Source: QZLE01 sp033852075 (GTDB lineage Bacteria; Pseudomonadota; Gammaproteobacteria; QZLD01). Taken from it: a stretch of 64,000 bases of DNA. Position numbers and translations under genes: made by a program. The stretch lies in the NCBI GenBank assembly GCA_033852075.1, contig JAWSVC010000015.1, positions 244,579 through 308,578 on the forward strand. The letters are read 5' to 3'. The notes beneath the pieces were generated by a model, which was given only the letters and a program-made list of their open reading frames with translations, ran no database searches and had not been told where the DNA came from. Positions 37,066 to 44,811 of the stretch are shown one piece after another. Position 1 is the first letter of the stretch. The number at the start of each line of letters is the position of its first letter.

Positions 37066-37605
37066 TCAGGAACCAAATGCGTGATAACCTGATTCTTGAT
37101 CAGGAATCCAATTACGAAGAAAACCAAACACTCCAAGTCCAGCAAACCATATAAGAACCCATGTAGGCATCGTTAGATAAAGGAAACGCCAAGATGAATC
37201 ATGGCAATCACCACTACCCTCAATTATTACGCGTTCTAAAGTCTTTTGCCATCCCCAATCCTCTGCCAAAACATGAAGTGGTGCTGTACATGCAGGTACC
37301 TGATCATCAGGAAGAGACTGAATCCAAATATGCCTAGCAGATAAAGCAGCGCCAATAATTGCAGTTAACAATAACAAAACAGAAAATACTCGTGAGAACC
37401 AAAGCTTTTTAGGATGAATCACAGCAGCAACTAGATATACAATTCCAACCGCAATAACGGCATAGCGCTGCAATAAACATAACGGACACGGATTTTCACC
37501 TTGTCGTTCAAAAATCATTGCCGCAACAATCAGTCCAACACATGCTAAAAAGGCGCAGATATTAAACACTCTTCTACGCAAAATAAAACTCATCAATTGT
37601 TGCAT
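37066..37605 (-). CDS. dsbB: Disulfide bond formation protein DsbB
   Basis: DsbB reoxidises DsbA in the periplasm and passes the electrons to quinones. The 179-residue protein has four membrane helices, the redox pair CPLC in the first periplasmic loop (GENPCPLCLLQRYAV) and the second pair in VPACTAPL and GDCHDSSW. I place the start at ATG 37603-37605 because ACAGGAG lies at ideal distance; an in-frame start 17 codons upstream has no ribosome site. It is the first gene of the cluster with mrcB, whose start is seven bases away. Confidence 0.94.
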   Translation of the reverse strand: MQQLMSFILRRRVFNICAFLACVGLIVAAMIFERQGENPCPLCLLQRYAVIAVGIVYLVAAVIHPKKLWFSRVFSVLLLLTAIIGAALSARHIWIQSLPDDQVPACTAPLHVLAEDWGWQKTLERVIIEGSGDCHDSSWRFLYLTMPTWVLIWFAGLGVFGFLRNWIPDQESGYHAFGS

Positions 37606-37807
37606 CTTATAAACTCCTGTATATCTACTTATTTTTATTTTTAATAACCTGAACAATATTACTATTTTAAACCAACTGCTTCAATTATTGTTTATAGGCA
37701 ACTGTTTTAGTATTTTGTTCCATCAATAATTTTTTATTTTCTTCCTTGTTATCTAGCGTTTCGGCTAATATTCTATATATATTAAAGTTTCTAAATCGGA
37801 GTATTTG

Positions 37808-38938
37808 GTGTCTGTTAAACCGAAAATAATGATTGTTGACGATGAACCTGTTAATCCAATGATTATGGAAGCAGCTTTATCACAAGAATATGATGTTACC
37901 ATCGTTGATAATGGATTTGACTGTCTTGATAAAGTTGGAATATTAAAACCAGACCTTATTTTTCTGGATGTAATAATGCCTCAAATGGATGGATTAGAGG
38001 TTTGCAAAAGACTTAGAGATCATCCTGCTACAGAAAATATTCCCGTGATTTTTGTCTCCGGGCTTAATTCTTCAGAAGAACGAATGAATTGCTACGACGT
38101 AGGTGGAGATGATTTTGTAATCAAACCAGCATCTCCAAAAGAACTTTTAACTAAAGCCAAACTTGCCTTACAAAATCGTTCACTTAATAAACAGCTTCAT
38201 GCAGATGCTGAAAATGCCAAAAAAGCGGCATTAGAGGCGATTAGTGATGCTGGTGAGCTTGGTGTAATAATTGAGTTTTTCCAGGGATGTTTCGAATGCC
38301 AAACTATTAATGAAGTTGTAGCACGCCTATTTAAGGCGACCTCCTCATATAACCTTAACTGTTCTGTGCAGATTAGAACATACAGCCAAAGAATCACTGT
38401 AGATGACCAATGGCAATTTATCCCAATTGAAGAAGAAATATTAACTAAATCTGCCGAACAAGGTAAATTTTTAGAATTTGGTAGCAAAGTAATACTTAAT
38501 TACAAAACCATATCCCTCCTAATCAAAAACATGCCTATTGATAACGTAGAAAAATGCAAAAGAATCCACGAGCATATTCCAATTATGATGGAAGGTGCTG
38601 AATCTAAGGTTCAGTCATTAAGCTTCAACATGAAGATCAAAGAAAAACACGATTCATTACAGAAGATGGCAAAATATATTGATGAAGCTTTACACCAAAT
38701 TGAAGATCAGGTATCAAAACAACAAGAACGAAATTCTGAGATTATGACTGATATGGTAAAAACACTAGAAATGGAGTTTTTAAAACTTGGTTTAGACCAA
38801 GATCAGGAAGAATATATTATAGAGCTAGTTAACGAAAACCTATCTGGAGCTCTAGAAGCCTCTCAAAAAGGTTACAATATGGATAAAATTCTTGGATTAG
38901 TTATTGCCAAAATCACTCAGGTTTTGGACGAAGTTTAA
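37808..38938 (+). CDS. Orphan response regulator with unusual output region
   Basis: The N-terminal 125 residues are a canonical receiver domain: acidic pair in MIVDDEPVN, phospho-acceptor Asp in LIFLDVIMPQMDG, Ser in VIFVSG and Lys in FVIKPAS. The remaining 250 residues contain no HTH, GGDEF, EAL, HD or kinase motif. They comprise a segment with the look of a GAF-like sensor fold (about 165-280, ending in AESKVQSLSFNMKIKEKHD) and a long amphipathic coiled coil (SLQKMAKYIDEALHQIEDQV). The start is GTG 37808 with GGAG at 37798-37801. No kinase gene is adjacent. A regulator acting through protein contact is inferred. Confidence 0.88.
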   Translation: MSVKPKIMIVDDEPVNPMIMEAALSQEYDVTIVDNGFDCLDKVGILKPDLIFLDVIMPQMDGLEVCKRLRDHPATENIPVIFVSGLNSSEERMNCYDVGGDDFVIKPASPKELLTKAKLALQNRSLNKQLHADAENAKKAALEAISDAGELGVIIEFFQGCFECQTINEVVARLFKATSSYNLNCSVQIRTYSQRITVDDQWQFIPIEEEILTKSAEQGKFLEFGSKVILNYKTISLLIKNMPIDNVEKCKRIHEHIPIMMEGAESKVQSLSFNMKIKEKHDSLQKMAKYIDEALHQIEDQVSKQQERNSEIMTDMVKTLEMEFLKLGLDQDQEEYIIELVNENLSGALEASQKGYNMDKILGLVIAKITQVLDEV

Positions 38939-38956
38939 TAAACAAATAGGTAGGGT

Positions 38957-39033
38957 TGGTCGGGGTGAGAGGATTTGAACCTCCGACCACATGCACCCCA
39001 TGCATGTGCGCTACCAGGCTGCGCTACACCCCG
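38957..39033 (-). tRNA. tRNA-Pro (anticodon GGG)
   Basis: The 77-base gene folds with a perfect acceptor stem (CGGGGTG/CACCCCG), anticodon stem CATGC/GCATG around loop ATGGGGT (anticodon GGG), and the T-loop TTCAAAT. CCA is encoded (38957-38959). It reads proline codon CCC and, by wobble, CCU. It lies tail-to-tail with the response regulator gene, 18 bases apart. Confidence 0.97.
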
Positions 39034-39048
39034 TTATTCATGACTGTA

Positions 39049-39076
39049 ATAATACTGGCTTTTATTATTTTGGCAA
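39049..39076 (-). promoter_or_regulatory. Sigma-70 promoter of tRNA-Pro
   Basis: On the minus strand TTGCCA (39071-39076) and TATTAT (39049-39054) are separated by 16 bases and stand just upstream of the tRNA 5' end. Confidence 0.6.
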
Positions 39077-39180
39077 GCAGTTGCTGTAGATTAGAAGTTT
39101 TCGTTAGCATCAACTTAAAAAAGAAATTTTACAGCATTGCCAAATTTAATCCGGCAATGCTGAATATCAATTAATAACTA

Positions 39181-39888
39181 TCAAAGATTATGTTTATCTA
39201 AAAGTTCTTTTTGAACTTTAATTTTATTTTTCTCTTTAGTTTTGATTTGCTTAAGCAGTTTATTAATCTGGCTAACAGTAACCTTGTGATTGGAAACTTT
39301 AGAAACATTGACTGATTCCGGTATAGATAGCCCATTATCAAGAATAGTTTTTCTGACTAGCTCCTCTCGCCAAGCTGTTGCTTCTGCCATGGCTGAATCT
39401 AGACGCTCTTGAGTTATTGTATTTTCAGTGCCAACATAAAATGCCTTATATGTAGTTGGATCATACTTCCCTATAGTAACCTCAATACTAAGCTCGTAGA
39501 ATTTTTTGCCTTTACGTTTATCCCAATCAAGACGAACACCGGGATAACCTGTTTTATTTAACCCTTTCTTTGAATCTTTTATTGCAAATGGAATCACATC
39601 CATTGGTTGGATATTTTTTAAATGAATACGCAAAACCTCAACAGCCATATTCAAAGAGGCATTTTCATCTGCAAACTTTCTATCAGGAATAAATTTATCA
39701 AGTTTAGGCTGATATTTTCTAATACGCCTTATTTGCCACCCTTTTGCCTTGTCACAATCAACTCTATTTATATGAGTTGGAACAATATATTCTGATCCTT
39801 CTATCATCTGTTTATAAAAATTAATATCATGACCATGAATATTTTCAGTTCTCACTAAAACTCTTTGTTTATCATCCTTACTTTTCAC
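39181..39888 (-). CDS. Hypothetical protein with possible AP2-like DNA-binding segment
   Basis: The 235-residue product is rich in Lys and has no signal peptide or membrane segment. Residues about 115-185 contain KTGYPGVRLDWDKRKGKKFY, a stretch of alternating residues and a closing helix with AMAEATAWREELVRK. The spacing of GVR, the basic strand, an aromatic strand and a final Ala-rich helix recalls AP2/ERF-like domains found in phage-related and mobile DNA-binding proteins. The C-terminal 60 residues are a basic helical tail (KTKEKNKIKVQKELLDK). It lies beside tRNA-Pro, a common landing site for integrated elements, but no integrase or attachment repeat is visible. Function unknown; the AP2 suggestion is tentative. 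Confidence 0.65.
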   Translation of the reverse strand: MKSKDDKQRVLVRTENIHGHDINFYKQMIEGSEYIVPTHINRVDCDKAKGWQIRRIRKYQPKLDKFIPDRKFADENASLNMAVEVLRIHLKNIQPMDVIPFAIKDSKKGLNKTGYPGVRLDWDKRKGKKFYELSIEVTIGKYDPTTYKAFYVGTENTITQERLDSAMAEATAWREELVRKTILDNGLSIPESVNVSKVSNHKVTVSQINKLLKQIKTKEKNKIKVQKELLDKHNL

Positions 39889-40109
39889 TACAACAACCTG
39901 TTACATTTTTGCGGGGGACGTAAAATATAACACTATTTATCAGTAACTTAAATAAAACTAAGGCATTTAAAACAGATTAGCTAAGCACAAATACAGAGTT
40001 AAAATTTACGATACCGACTAGTATGTTTAGTTGGTGCAATTTTTTTTTGTTCAATATTATTAACTTAAATGCAATCCATAAAAAAATAAAAATTTGGAGG
40101 AATCCAGGT

Positions 40110-41291
40110 TTATTCGTTAGCATTTTTTAGTGTTTTTAGTCTTTCATCTGCATCTTTGTCACCATTTTCGAATGCTAATGTATACCAATATGCAGCCTCC
40201 TGCAGATCTTTGGCAACACAATCACCATCACGGTATAAATCTCCAATGATTCTTTGGGAAAACGCATCGTTTTGTTTAGCCGCAGCTAATAAAAGATCAA
40301 ATGCCTTTTTCTTATCTTGCTTAACTGAATCTCCAACCAAATACATATACCCAAGTTTTCTTTGAGAAAATTGATGGGCTCCAGCAGCAGATTTTTCTAA
40401 CAGAGGAATAATATCTGATAAATTATCACTTAACCCACCCTGTTTATTCAAATGCATGACCGCAAGCTTTTTCATTGCAAAAATATGTCCTTGATCAGAT
40501 GCCTGCTTATAATATTTTGCCGCCTTTGCGTAACTCTTTTTTACATGTCTCCCATAAAAATAAAACTGTGCCAACTCATATTGAGCTCGTGCAACTCCTT
40601 TTTCTGCTGCATATGAATATAATTTAAAAGCTTCGGCATCATCTGGACGCAATCCAGCATAACCTTTACGATTAAGTGATCCAAGAAGATAGTACGCTAT
40701 AGGATCACCTTTTTCTTTCTTTTCAATCAATAGTCTTTTCATAGTAAAAAGACGGCTTTTTGAGTACTCATAGCCTTTATCTGCCGATCTCATAAGTAAT
40801 GCAGCAGCTTCTTCTATATCCTGCTCTACTCCCTTTCCATAAAAGTACATAACTCCTAGATCATATAGGCTTATTTCATGCCCCAATTCCGCAGATCGAC
40901 GACGCCATTTGGCGGATTCTTCGATATTTTTCACTCCACCTAGGCCTCTTTCCAGCATTTTTGCATAATGGTATTGTGCTTCTGGATTATCAAGTTCTGA
41001 TGCTTTTTTAAACCAATCCCGAGCCTTTACATAATCAGGTTTTGCTACATAACCTTTTTGCTCAATAACACCAAGCTTAAGCATGGCTGGAGCATAAGAG
41101 TACTTATCAGCTAACACAATAAATTGTGTCTGTGCTTTTTCATAACCTTTAGATTTAAAATCTTTTAATGCTTGTTTGTATTGATTATAAGCATCTATAG
41201 GAATTGCAAATATATAACCAGAAAAGACAAATATACTTAATGCAAATAAAACCATCTTGCGCATTTTTTTACGAATAATCATTTTGGACAT
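40110..41291 (-). CDS. Secreted Sel1-repeat (TPR-like) protein
   Basis: After an N-terminal signal sequence (MVLFALSIFVFSGYIFA, cleavage near residue 29), the 393-residue protein consists of about nine Sel1-type repeats of roughly 36 residues, e.g. YVKARDWFKKASELDNPEAQ, IEEAAALLMRSADKGYEYSK and DLQEAAYWYTLAFENGDKDA. Such solenoids bind other proteins, often in the periplasm. The ATG at 41291 has CTGGAG at good spacing. The gene stands alone between unknown genes. Specific partner unknown. Confidence 0.87.
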   Translation of the reverse strand: MSKMIIRKKMRKMVLFALSIFVFSGYIFAIPIDAYNQYKQALKDFKSKGYEKAQTQFIVLADKYSYAPAMLKLGVIEQKGYVAKPDYVKARDWFKKASELDNPEAQYHYAKMLERGLGGVKNIEESAKWRRRSAELGHEISLYDLGVMYFYGKGVEQDIEEAAALLMRSADKGYEYSKSRLFTMKRLLIEKKEKGDPIAYYLLGSLNRKGYAGLRPDDAEAFKLYSYAAEKGVARAQYELAQFYFYGRHVKKSYAKAAKYYKQASDQGHIFAMKKLAVMHLNKQGGLSDNLSDIIPLLEKSAAGAHQFSQRKLGYMYLVGDSVKQDKKKAFDLLLAAAKQNDAFSQRIIGDLYRDGDCVAKDLQEAAYWYTLAFENGDKDADERLKTLKNANE

Positions 41292-41393
41292 CTTCTCCAG
41301 TTATATTTATATCGTTATGCTTAATCTATTATAAAAAGAGTAGCAGATGCTAAAGTCATTTTTCTATTCGATATTCTATTTCAAACTAAATAT

Positions 41394-41756
41394 CTATAGT
41401 TCTATCCGTTTTTGGGACATGGCAAGATAATCAATTATTTGCTTAACCCTATCTATATTTTTATTTTTATCAAAATATTCACCTAACTGATTTTTATAAA
41501 ACCAAGCATCATCCCAATCTTCCACGTCATCTTCTTCTATAGGAAGCTCGTGAACAAGGCTCAATTCTTTTGCTGCAACCTTATAATTTTGCTCACTAAT
41601 ATCTCGCTTAGCATTTTCAAGTGAAAATAAAATAAGCTCTTTGAATGGAGAATTCGAATTATTTACTACATTAGCTACTTCGTCCATTGTAGCTTCATCT
41701 TGCTTAGAAAACTTACTCGTCCACAATGTATTCCTTAAGTATTTCAAATCGTTCAT
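41394..41756 (-). CDS. Small acidic protein of unknown function
   Basis: The 120-residue product is acidic and helical, with no signal peptide. It contains FKELILFSLENAKRDISEQN, LSLVHELPIEEDDVEDWDDA and WFYKNQLGEYFDKN. The middle part (HELP....W) recalls small proteins of some toxin-immunity and Imm-type families, but that is not enough for a call. AAGGA stands at good distance before the ATG. The nearest co-oriented genes are the Sel1-repeat gene downstream and the Ycf46-like fragment upstream, without overlaps. Confidence 0.6.
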   Translation of the reverse strand: MNDLKYLRNTLWTSKFSKQDEATMDEVANVVNNSNSPFKELILFSLENAKRDISEQNYKVAAKELSLVHELPIEEDDVEDWDDAWFYKNQLGEYFDKNKNIDRVKQIIDYLAMSQKRIEL

Positions 41757-41889
41757 TTTATTCCTTCTAATTTTATTTATTAAAATAATATATGATTCGG
41801 TAGTTTTAAAACTACCGAATCATTCAAACATAATCTGCCAAACTGTTTACAAATGTTAAGAATAATGCAGTTATCAATTCAAACTTTGA

Positions 41890-42354
41890 TTATAGTGTTG
41901 CTACATTCTTTTGAGCACTGTTTTTGTGTTTTACCGTAACAGTAAATTGCAAAAGATTTTTTGGTATCTTAGCTTTATCAGTTATAACAACAACAACTCT
42001 TCTGATATTATCAGTTTTAGCGGCCATTCTTAATAATTCTATTTGAATCGAATCTTCTTCAAGATATTCATCAAAGTTTTCTACCATGTACATTCCAAAA
42101 TGATTTGCATGATTTATATATGATAAAAAACGATTTGCAGATTCAGTCCTTGGAACCAAAATATGATTCATACCACAACGATGAATACCTTCACCATTCA
42201 CCCAACGATAAAGCGCCCCTCCACGCTTAATACTAAATTCAGTTAACATTGACATAACGCGCTGAGCATTATCTGTTTCAATAACTGCCAACGGAAAACC
42301 TGAGCTAATTATATGATTGATTGCTGCAAAGCCTGCCATAGCCAAAATCCTCAT
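41890..42354 (-). CDS. Isolated N-terminal domain of Ycf46-type AAA protein
   Basis: The 154-residue product matches, in my reading, the N-terminal non-ATPase domain of Ycf46-like AAA proteins: ISSGFPLAVIETDNAQRVMS corresponds to their RYPLIWIVT-E start, KRGGALYRWVNGEGI to the VYxWxxxxGL segment, FGMYMVENFDEYLEEDSIQI to the IFxxKDxHPFLxD segment, and VVVVITDKAKIPKNLLQFTV to the LLSP-L-IPxEL end. The ATPase part (Walker A and B) that normally follows is absent, and the gene stops cleanly. It may be a free-standing regulatory relative. It lies 170 bases downstream of glmM on the same strand with its own ribosome site (GGTAAGAA). Confidence 0.6.
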   Translation of the reverse strand: MRILAMAGFAAINHIISSGFPLAVIETDNAQRVMSMLTEFSIKRGGALYRWVNGEGIHRCGMNHILVPRTESANRFLSYINHANHFGMYMVENFDEYLEEDSIQIELLRMAAKTDNIRRVVVVITDKAKIPKNLLQFTVTVKHKNSAQKNVATL

Positions 42355-42452
42355 TTCTTACCGATATAGTTTTATAATATGTCCAAATATTTATGTTTTC
42401 TGTTACGTATTTTATGTTTTTTTAGGTGTAAGATTAGAGGTAAAAACTACAA

Positions 42453-42491
42453 GATAAGCGGTATGTATTTTTTATTACATAACCGCTTATC
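42453..42491 (-). terminator. Long hairpin after glmM
   Basis: GATAAGCGGTATGTA (from 42453) pairs with the segment ending at 42491 to give a stem of about 16 pairs with one mismatch, 34 bases downstream of the glmM stop. Only scattered T follow on the minus strand, so it may be a terminator or a messenger-stabilising structure. Confidence 0.55.
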
Positions 42492-42524
42492 AGCTATGTT
42501 CATTGCATATTATGTCGAACTAAA

Positions 42525-43862
42525 TCAACCAACCAATTCATCTCTAACAACATCTGCCAGACGCTGGGTTAATTGTTCAACCTGCTCTTTATCACTACCT
42601 TCTACCATAACCCGAACCATGTCTTCGGTTCCTGAAGGTCTAAGCAGCACTCTACCAGTATCAGCAAGCTCTTTTTCTGCATTAACAACTGCATCAGCAA
42701 TAACCTGAGAAGTTGCAAGCCTGGTTTTATCAGCTCCTTTAACATTGATCATCTGTTGAGGATATTTCGACATCCCTTTTTTTAATTCTTTTAAAGGCAT
42801 CCCAGTAGCGACCATTACCTCTAGAACCTGAAGCGCAGCAACAATACCATCCCCCGTAGTAGAACGTTCCAAACAAATAATATGGCCAGATGACTCACCA
42901 CCTATTATCCCACCCTCTTTTTGCAATAGTTCCAGCACATATCTATCACCAACATTCGCCCGCATAAATGGTATACCGCGATCTTTAAATGCTTTTTCCA
43001 TACCATAGTTACTCATAAGAGTTCCTACTACCGGCCCCTGTAGCTGCCCTTTTTTATTTTTTGCATCGGCAATTATGAAAACTAATTCATCACCATCAAC
43101 CTCTTCCCCATCCTCATCAATCATTATGACTCTATCGCCATCTCCATCAAAGGCAATTCCAAGATCTGCCCCAGCTTCCTTGACCTTATCTGCAAGCAAA
43201 TGCGGTTTAGTTGAACCACAATCTACATTAATATTCAGACCATCTGGATCAATTCCTAAAGAGATAACCTCTGCGCCCATTTCCTTAAATACACTTGGTG
43301 CAACCTTATAAGTTGCTCCGTTTGCACAATCAAGAACTATCTTCATACCATGTAGACTTAGAGGTGATATTACTGAATGCTTACAATATTCTATATATCT
43401 GCCTTCTGCATCGATCTTCACAACTTTCCCGAATTCTTCGGAATCTACTGTTTCAAGGTTATTTTCAAGCTCAGCTTCGATGGCCAGTTCCAAATCGTCA
43501 CTAAGTTTTGTACCTTCAGCAGAAAAAAACTTAATCCCATTATCGTAATGAGGATTATGTGAAGCACTGATTACAATACCTGCGCATGCACGTAGCGTTT
43601 TAGTAAGATAAGCAATTGCAGGCGTTGGCATAGGCCCTAGAAGAATAACATCACATCCTGCTGCCACAAGACCAGCTTCTAAAGCTGATTCGAACATATA
43701 ACCTGAAATTCTGGTATCTTTTCCAATAATCACTTTTTTCCCGCAGGTTTTGGAAAAAACCCTACCTGCAGCCCAACCTAATTTTAAAATAAAGTCAGCT
43801 GATATTGGATATTGTCCAACTCGACCACGAATTCCATCAGTTCCAAAATACTTCTTGCCCAT
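42525..43862 (-). CDS. glmM: Phosphoglucosamine mutase GlmM
   Basis: GlmM converts glucosamine-6-phosphate to glucosamine-1-phosphate, the precursor of UDP-GlcNAc for peptidoglycan and lipid A. The 445-residue protein has the usual four domains: KYFGTDGIRGRVG at the start, the phosphorylated Ser in GIVISASHNPHYDNGIKFF, the metal-binding FDGDGDR, the sugar-binding GGESSGH and the phosphate-binding RPSGTEDMVRVM. It follows folP after 58 bases in the conserved ftsH-folP-glmM block. In relatives tpiA-secG follow; here an unrelated gene follows instead. Confidence 0.98.
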   Translation of the reverse strand: MGKKYFGTDGIRGRVGQYPISADFILKLGWAAGRVFSKTCGKKVIIGKDTRISGYMFESALEAGLVAAGCDVILLGPMPTPAIAYLTKTLRACAGIVISASHNPHYDNGIKFFSAEGTKLSDDLELAIEAELENNLETVDSEEFGKVVKIDAEGRYIEYCKHSVISPLSLHGMKIVLDCANGATYKVAPSVFKEMGAEVISLGIDPDGLNINVDCGSTKPHLLADKVKEAGADLGIAFDGDGDRVIMIDEDGEEVDGDELVFIIADAKNKKGQLQGPVVGTLMSNYGMEKAFKDRGIPFMRANVGDRYVLELLQKEGGIIGGESSGHIICLERSTTGDGIVAALQVLEVMVATGMPLKELKKGMSKYPQQMINVKGADKTRLATSQVIADAVVNAEKELADTGRVLLRPSGTEDMVRVMVEGSDKEQVEQLTQRLADVVRDELVG

Positions 43863-43920
43863 GCTCTTACCCTATTGTGTCCTTTGTTATTAGACCAAGT
43901 TTGTGATCTACTAAGTGTAG

Positions 43921-44757
43921 CTAATATTTTAATAATTCCATTGTTATCTTAAATGCATCTGATGTTTCAGCTACATCATGTGTGCGTATTATCTTAGCTC
44001 CATTCATAATAGCAACAACAGCTAAAGCCAATCCTCCGGCAAGCCTTTGATCAACAGGTTTATTTAAAATATTCCCTATCATTGACTTACGTGACACACC
44101 AACCAATAACGGATACCCCATATCGATAACGTTTTTCATTTTAGCAAAAAGCCGATAATTATGCTCTGTTGTTTTTCCAAAACCAAAACCAGGATCAAGA
44201 ATTATCTGTTCGGTTCCTATTCCTGCTCGAATACAACATTCTATTCTTTGCTTTAGATGTTGAATAACATCAAAGACAATATCTGCATATTCCGGATTTT
44301 TCTGCATAGTCTGCGGCCGCCCTTGCATATGCATCAAACATACTGCTGCTCCAGCTTCAGATACTGCATCAATCGCTCCTGGTGCAGATAACGCCGATAT
44401 ATCATTGATAATATCCGCACCAACCGTAACGGCCTCCATCATAACTTCTGGTTTTACTGTATCAACCGATATGGGGATGTCACTTTCACTTCGCAGGTGT
44501 TTAATAACAGGAATGACTCTGTTAAGTTCTTCTTCAATAGAAACTGGTTGCGCACCAGGTCGAGATGACTCGCCTCCTATATCGATAATACCTGCCCCTT
44601 GTTCTATCATCTGTAATGCAGATTCAACTGCTTTTTCAGTAGATAGATTTTTTCCACCATCAGAAAATGAATCCGGAGTAGCATTAATAATACCCATGAT
44701 TTTTGGGATAGTTAGGTCAATTGTTCTGGTTGCGCATTTTAGCTTCATTTTCTTCAT
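43921..44757 (-). CDS. folP: Dihydropteroate synthase
   Basis: FolP joins p-aminobenzoate to the pterin diphosphate in folate synthesis; it is the sulfonamide target. The TIM-barrel protein has all signature loops: IMGIINATPDSFSDGG, IDIGGESSRPG, DIINDISAL, LDPGFGFGKT and GVSRKSMIG. The open frame extends upstream to 44805, but that part is the terminator hairpin of ftsH (44766-44793), so I start at the ATG 44755-44757 (another ATG at 44748 is equally possible). This gives about 278 residues, normal for the family. Confidence 0.96.
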   Translation of the reverse strand: MKKMKLKCATRTIDLTIPKIMGIINATPDSFSDGGKNLSTEKAVESALQMIEQGAGIIDIGGESSRPGAQPVSIEEELNRVIPVIKHLRSESDIPISVDTVKPEVMMEAVTVGADIINDISALSAPGAIDAVSEAGAAVCLMHMQGRPQTMQKNPEYADIVFDVIQHLKQRIECCIRAGIGTEQIILDPGFGFGKTTEHNYRLFAKMKNVIDMGYPLLVGVSRKSMIGNILNKPVDQRLAGGLALAVVAIMNGAKIIRTHDVAETSDAFKITMELLKY

Positions 44758-44765
44758 CCAAAACC

Positions 44766-44793
44766 AAAAAGGGCAAGCTAAAGCTTGCCCTTT
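44766..44793 (-). terminator. Intrinsic terminator between ftsH and folP
   Basis: On the minus strand GGGCAAGC and GCTTGCCC (44771-44790) form a perfect eight-pair stem with a TTTA loop, followed by five T (44766-44770). It lies about 20 bases after the ftsH stop and helps decide that folP starts downstream of it. Confidence 0.88.
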
Positions 44794-44811
44794 CATACAT
44801 TTCAATAAAAT

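Noticed and set aside
38957..39888. Integrated element at tRNA-Pro
   Set aside because: No duplicate of the tRNA 3' end and no integrase is seen within the window.
17014..42524. Single genomic island inserted between glmM and nuoI
   Set aside because: The stretch holds core genes (mrcB, dsbB, yoaA, tRNA-Pro) and shows no integrase or flanking repeats; rearrangement fits better than island insertion.
44757..44805. N-terminal extension of FolP
   Set aside because: The extra residues would be translated from the ftsH terminator hairpin; homologous FolP proteins begin at about the later start.
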